The translations under genes were made by a program, and so were the position numbers. A stretch of 64,000 nucleotides of DNA from Gymnorhina tibicen (lineage: Eukaryota; Chordata; Aves; Passeriformes; Artamidae): the NCBI GenBank assembly GCA_013399875.1, contig VXAZ01018984.1, positions 2,858,935 to 2,922,934 on the forward strand, read 5' to 3'. Of the stretch, positions 62,667 through 64,000 are shown piece after piece. The notes under the pieces are model-generated. The model searched no databases, was not told the DNA's origin, and saw only the letters and a program-made list of their open reading frames with translations. Positions within the stretch are counted from its first letter, which is position 1; each line of letters begins with the position of its first letter.

Positions 62667-62684
62667 CGGCGGCGGCGGCGGCGG
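62667..62684 (+). repeat. (CGG)6 trinucleotide repeat abutting the gap
   Basis: Six perfect CGG units directly after the N run. The true length is unknown because the repeat may extend into the gap. Confidence 0.9.
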
Positions 62685-62880
62685 TGCCGGTGCCCGGGGG
62701 GCGCCTGGGCGGGCAGGGCACCGCGGGGCTGCGGGCGCGGCTCCGGGGGGCCGGGAGGCCGCCCCCGCCCTGGTGCCTGTCCCCGGCCTGCCCCGCCGAG
62801 CCGCCCGTGCCCGACCTGCGGGTGGGAGGAGGCGCGTGGCAAACCGGGAAAGGGCGCGCGCGAGGCGGGGGAACACCGGT

Positions 62881-63463
62881 CTGCTCTCCCCAAGGTTGCT
62901 GGCCCAGGTGTTGGGACAGGCAGGCCGTGACCTGGATCACAAAACCAATCTTGGTTTAAAGATAAAGTTAGATTTTTTTTTTTTTTAATTTTTTTAGCTT
63001 GAGTCAGCTTCCTGGGCTGATTCAGGGTATGGGCAGTGAGAGGAGAAACTCGTGGCTGGAGCTGCTGCACGTGGTACAAGTGCTGGTTGAAAGTGTTAAT
63101 AAAGCTACTTGCTAATTAGAACATCTGTATTGACTCTAATTAGAGCATCTGTAGGAACTCTAATTAGAACATCTGTAAGAACTCGTGAGTTATAATTTGG
63201 TCATTCTTATCTTGATGGAGCATTATTTTAATGCTGAGGTGTTTCAGGTGCCTTTGGGTGGGTCCATTTCTCCTTGAGCCTTAGCAAATACGCATATGGA
63301 GTAGACTTCTTCATTGAGAACTAAACCTCTTTAGAAATGGATTGATTCTTGTGTAGCAGCACTTGGAAAAAAACTCTGTGGCTCATCATCACTTGATCAG
63401 CTTCAGGGGTTGATTGCAGGAAGAGCAGGATTTTAGAACACTGACAACTAGACGACTTTAATG
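62881..63463 (+). repeat. first copy of a duplicated block right of the CpG island
   Basis: The segment 62881-63416 recurs at 63465-64000 with a constant offset of 584. I found two differences in 536 bases: T/C just before agcttgagtcag, and G/A in cttgt(g/a)tagcag. The block begins where the GC-rich island ends, as if a contig had started there. The first copy runs a further 47 bases to the single N at 63464. Confidence 0.92.
63113..63184 (+). repeat. 24-bp tandem repeat, three units
   Basis: Units at 63113, 63137 and 63161, each taattaga(a/g)catctgta followed by nngactc or ngaactc. All three carry taattaga, a homeodomain-type core. The array reappears at 63697-63768 in the second copy of the block. 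Confidence 0.92.
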
Positions 63464-63464
63464 N
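63464..63464. other. single N at the junction of the two copies
   Basis: The ambiguous base marks the exact start of the second duplicate, so it is a contig junction and not a base-calling doubt. Confidence 0.95.
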
Positions 63465-64000
63465 CTGCTCTCCCCAAGGTTGCTGGCCCAGGTGTTGGGA
63501 CAGGCAGGCCGTGACCTGGATCACAAAACCAATCTTGGTTTAAAGATAAAGTTAGATTTTTTTTTTTTTTAATTTTTTCAGCTTGAGTCAGCTTCCTGGG
63601 CTGATTCAGGGTATGGGCAGTGAGAGGAGAAACTCGTGGCTGGAGCTGCTGCACGTGGTACAAGTGCTGGTTGAAAGTGTTAATAAAGCTACTTGCTAAT
63701 TAGAACATCTGTATTGACTCTAATTAGAGCATCTGTAGGAACTCTAATTAGAACATCTGTAAGAACTCGTGAGTTATAATTTGGTCATTCTTATCTTGAT
63801 GGAGCATTATTTTAATGCTGAGGTGTTTCAGGTGCCTTTGGGTGGGTCCATTTCTCCTTGAGCCTTAGCAAATACGCATATGGAGTAGACTTCTTCATTG
63901 AGAACTAAACCTCTTTAGAAATGGATTGATTCTTGTATAGCAGCACTTGGAAAAAAACTCTGTGGCTCATCATCACTTGATCAGCTTCAGGGGTTGATTG
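63465..64000 (+). repeat. second copy of the duplicated block, cut by the window end
   Basis: It matches 62881-63416 at about 99.6% and contains the same T14 run and the same three 24-bp repeat units. It continues past the window. It is most likely the same locus placed twice. Confidence 0.92.

Larger units (their letters stand above)
62262..62885. promoter_or_regulatory. second CpG island, probable promoter, with a gap
   Basis: Dense CpG and GC-rich from about 62262 to 62885, broken by 49 N. On the plus strand an ATG at 62341 reads MAAPAPRWDLLG and meets a CTGG|GTGAGG donor-like site. On the minus strand an ATG at 62343-62341 opens 37 codons (MCQRFLQLCSPAGTPRSS onward). Neither is conclusive. 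The island may be a promoter for a transcript in either direction. Long frames crossing the N run are artefacts. Confidence 0.75.

Noticed and set aside
62229..63079. Long open frames on both strands across the second CpG island
   Set aside because: They cross the 49-N gap, and high GC removes stop codons in several frames at once. No domain is seen.
1..64000. tRNA, rRNA genes or CRISPR arrays
   Set aside because: None was recognised while reading either strand. The only regular short repeats are microsatellites and the 24-bp and 29-bp tandem arrays.

Overview
The window reads as nuclear DNA from a bird. The main evidence is repeated CR1 LINE 3' ends: minus-strand copies begin with the avian CR1 tail pattern (tcatagaatcacagaatgg followed by ggttggaaggg). 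There is also an endogenous-retrovirus LTR fragment of a type I recall as common in bird genomes, and old MIR-like relics. Most of the sequence is AT-rich and CpG-poor, and I find no long conserved protein-coding gene. A passerine or other neoavian source is likely, but the sequence alone does not settle it.

Layout. A strong CpG island lies at about 1.65-3.11 kb and a second at about 62.26-62.88 kb. Each contains a run of N. Next to each island is a near-identical duplicated block that looks like an assembly artefact: 2026-2504 against 2569-3047, and 62881-63416 against 63465-64000. The islands probably mark promoters of genes lying mostly outside the window. The only recognisable translation start with a donor site is on the minus strand at 1842-1897, and it is tentative. 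The roughly 59 kb between the islands behaves like intergenic or intronic DNA. It holds CR1 copies near 15.2, 18.2, 32.1, 36.4, 42.2, 47.6, 60.9 and 61.2 kb, an LTR fragment wedged between two CR1 3' ends, MIR-like relics, and an old L1-clade LINE relic at 6.66-7.59 kb, which is unusual for a bird.

Two places inside the desert may be transcribed. One is a well-formed 100-bp exon candidate on the plus strand (15074-15173), with a long polypyrimidine tract, an open phase and a consensus donor. The other is a minus-strand open frame that begins right after an acceptor-like site (22987 down to 22403), followed by a second in-frame open stretch and an AATAAA at 21975-21980. I recognise neither as a known gene. 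Another oddity is a small CpG-rich patch at 57.24-57.5 kb ending in an A19 run.

No rRNA or tRNA gene, CRISPR array or bacterial-type feature was seen. Most of the longer open frames in the CpG islands, including one that reads through a gap, are products of GC-rich sequence and not genes.
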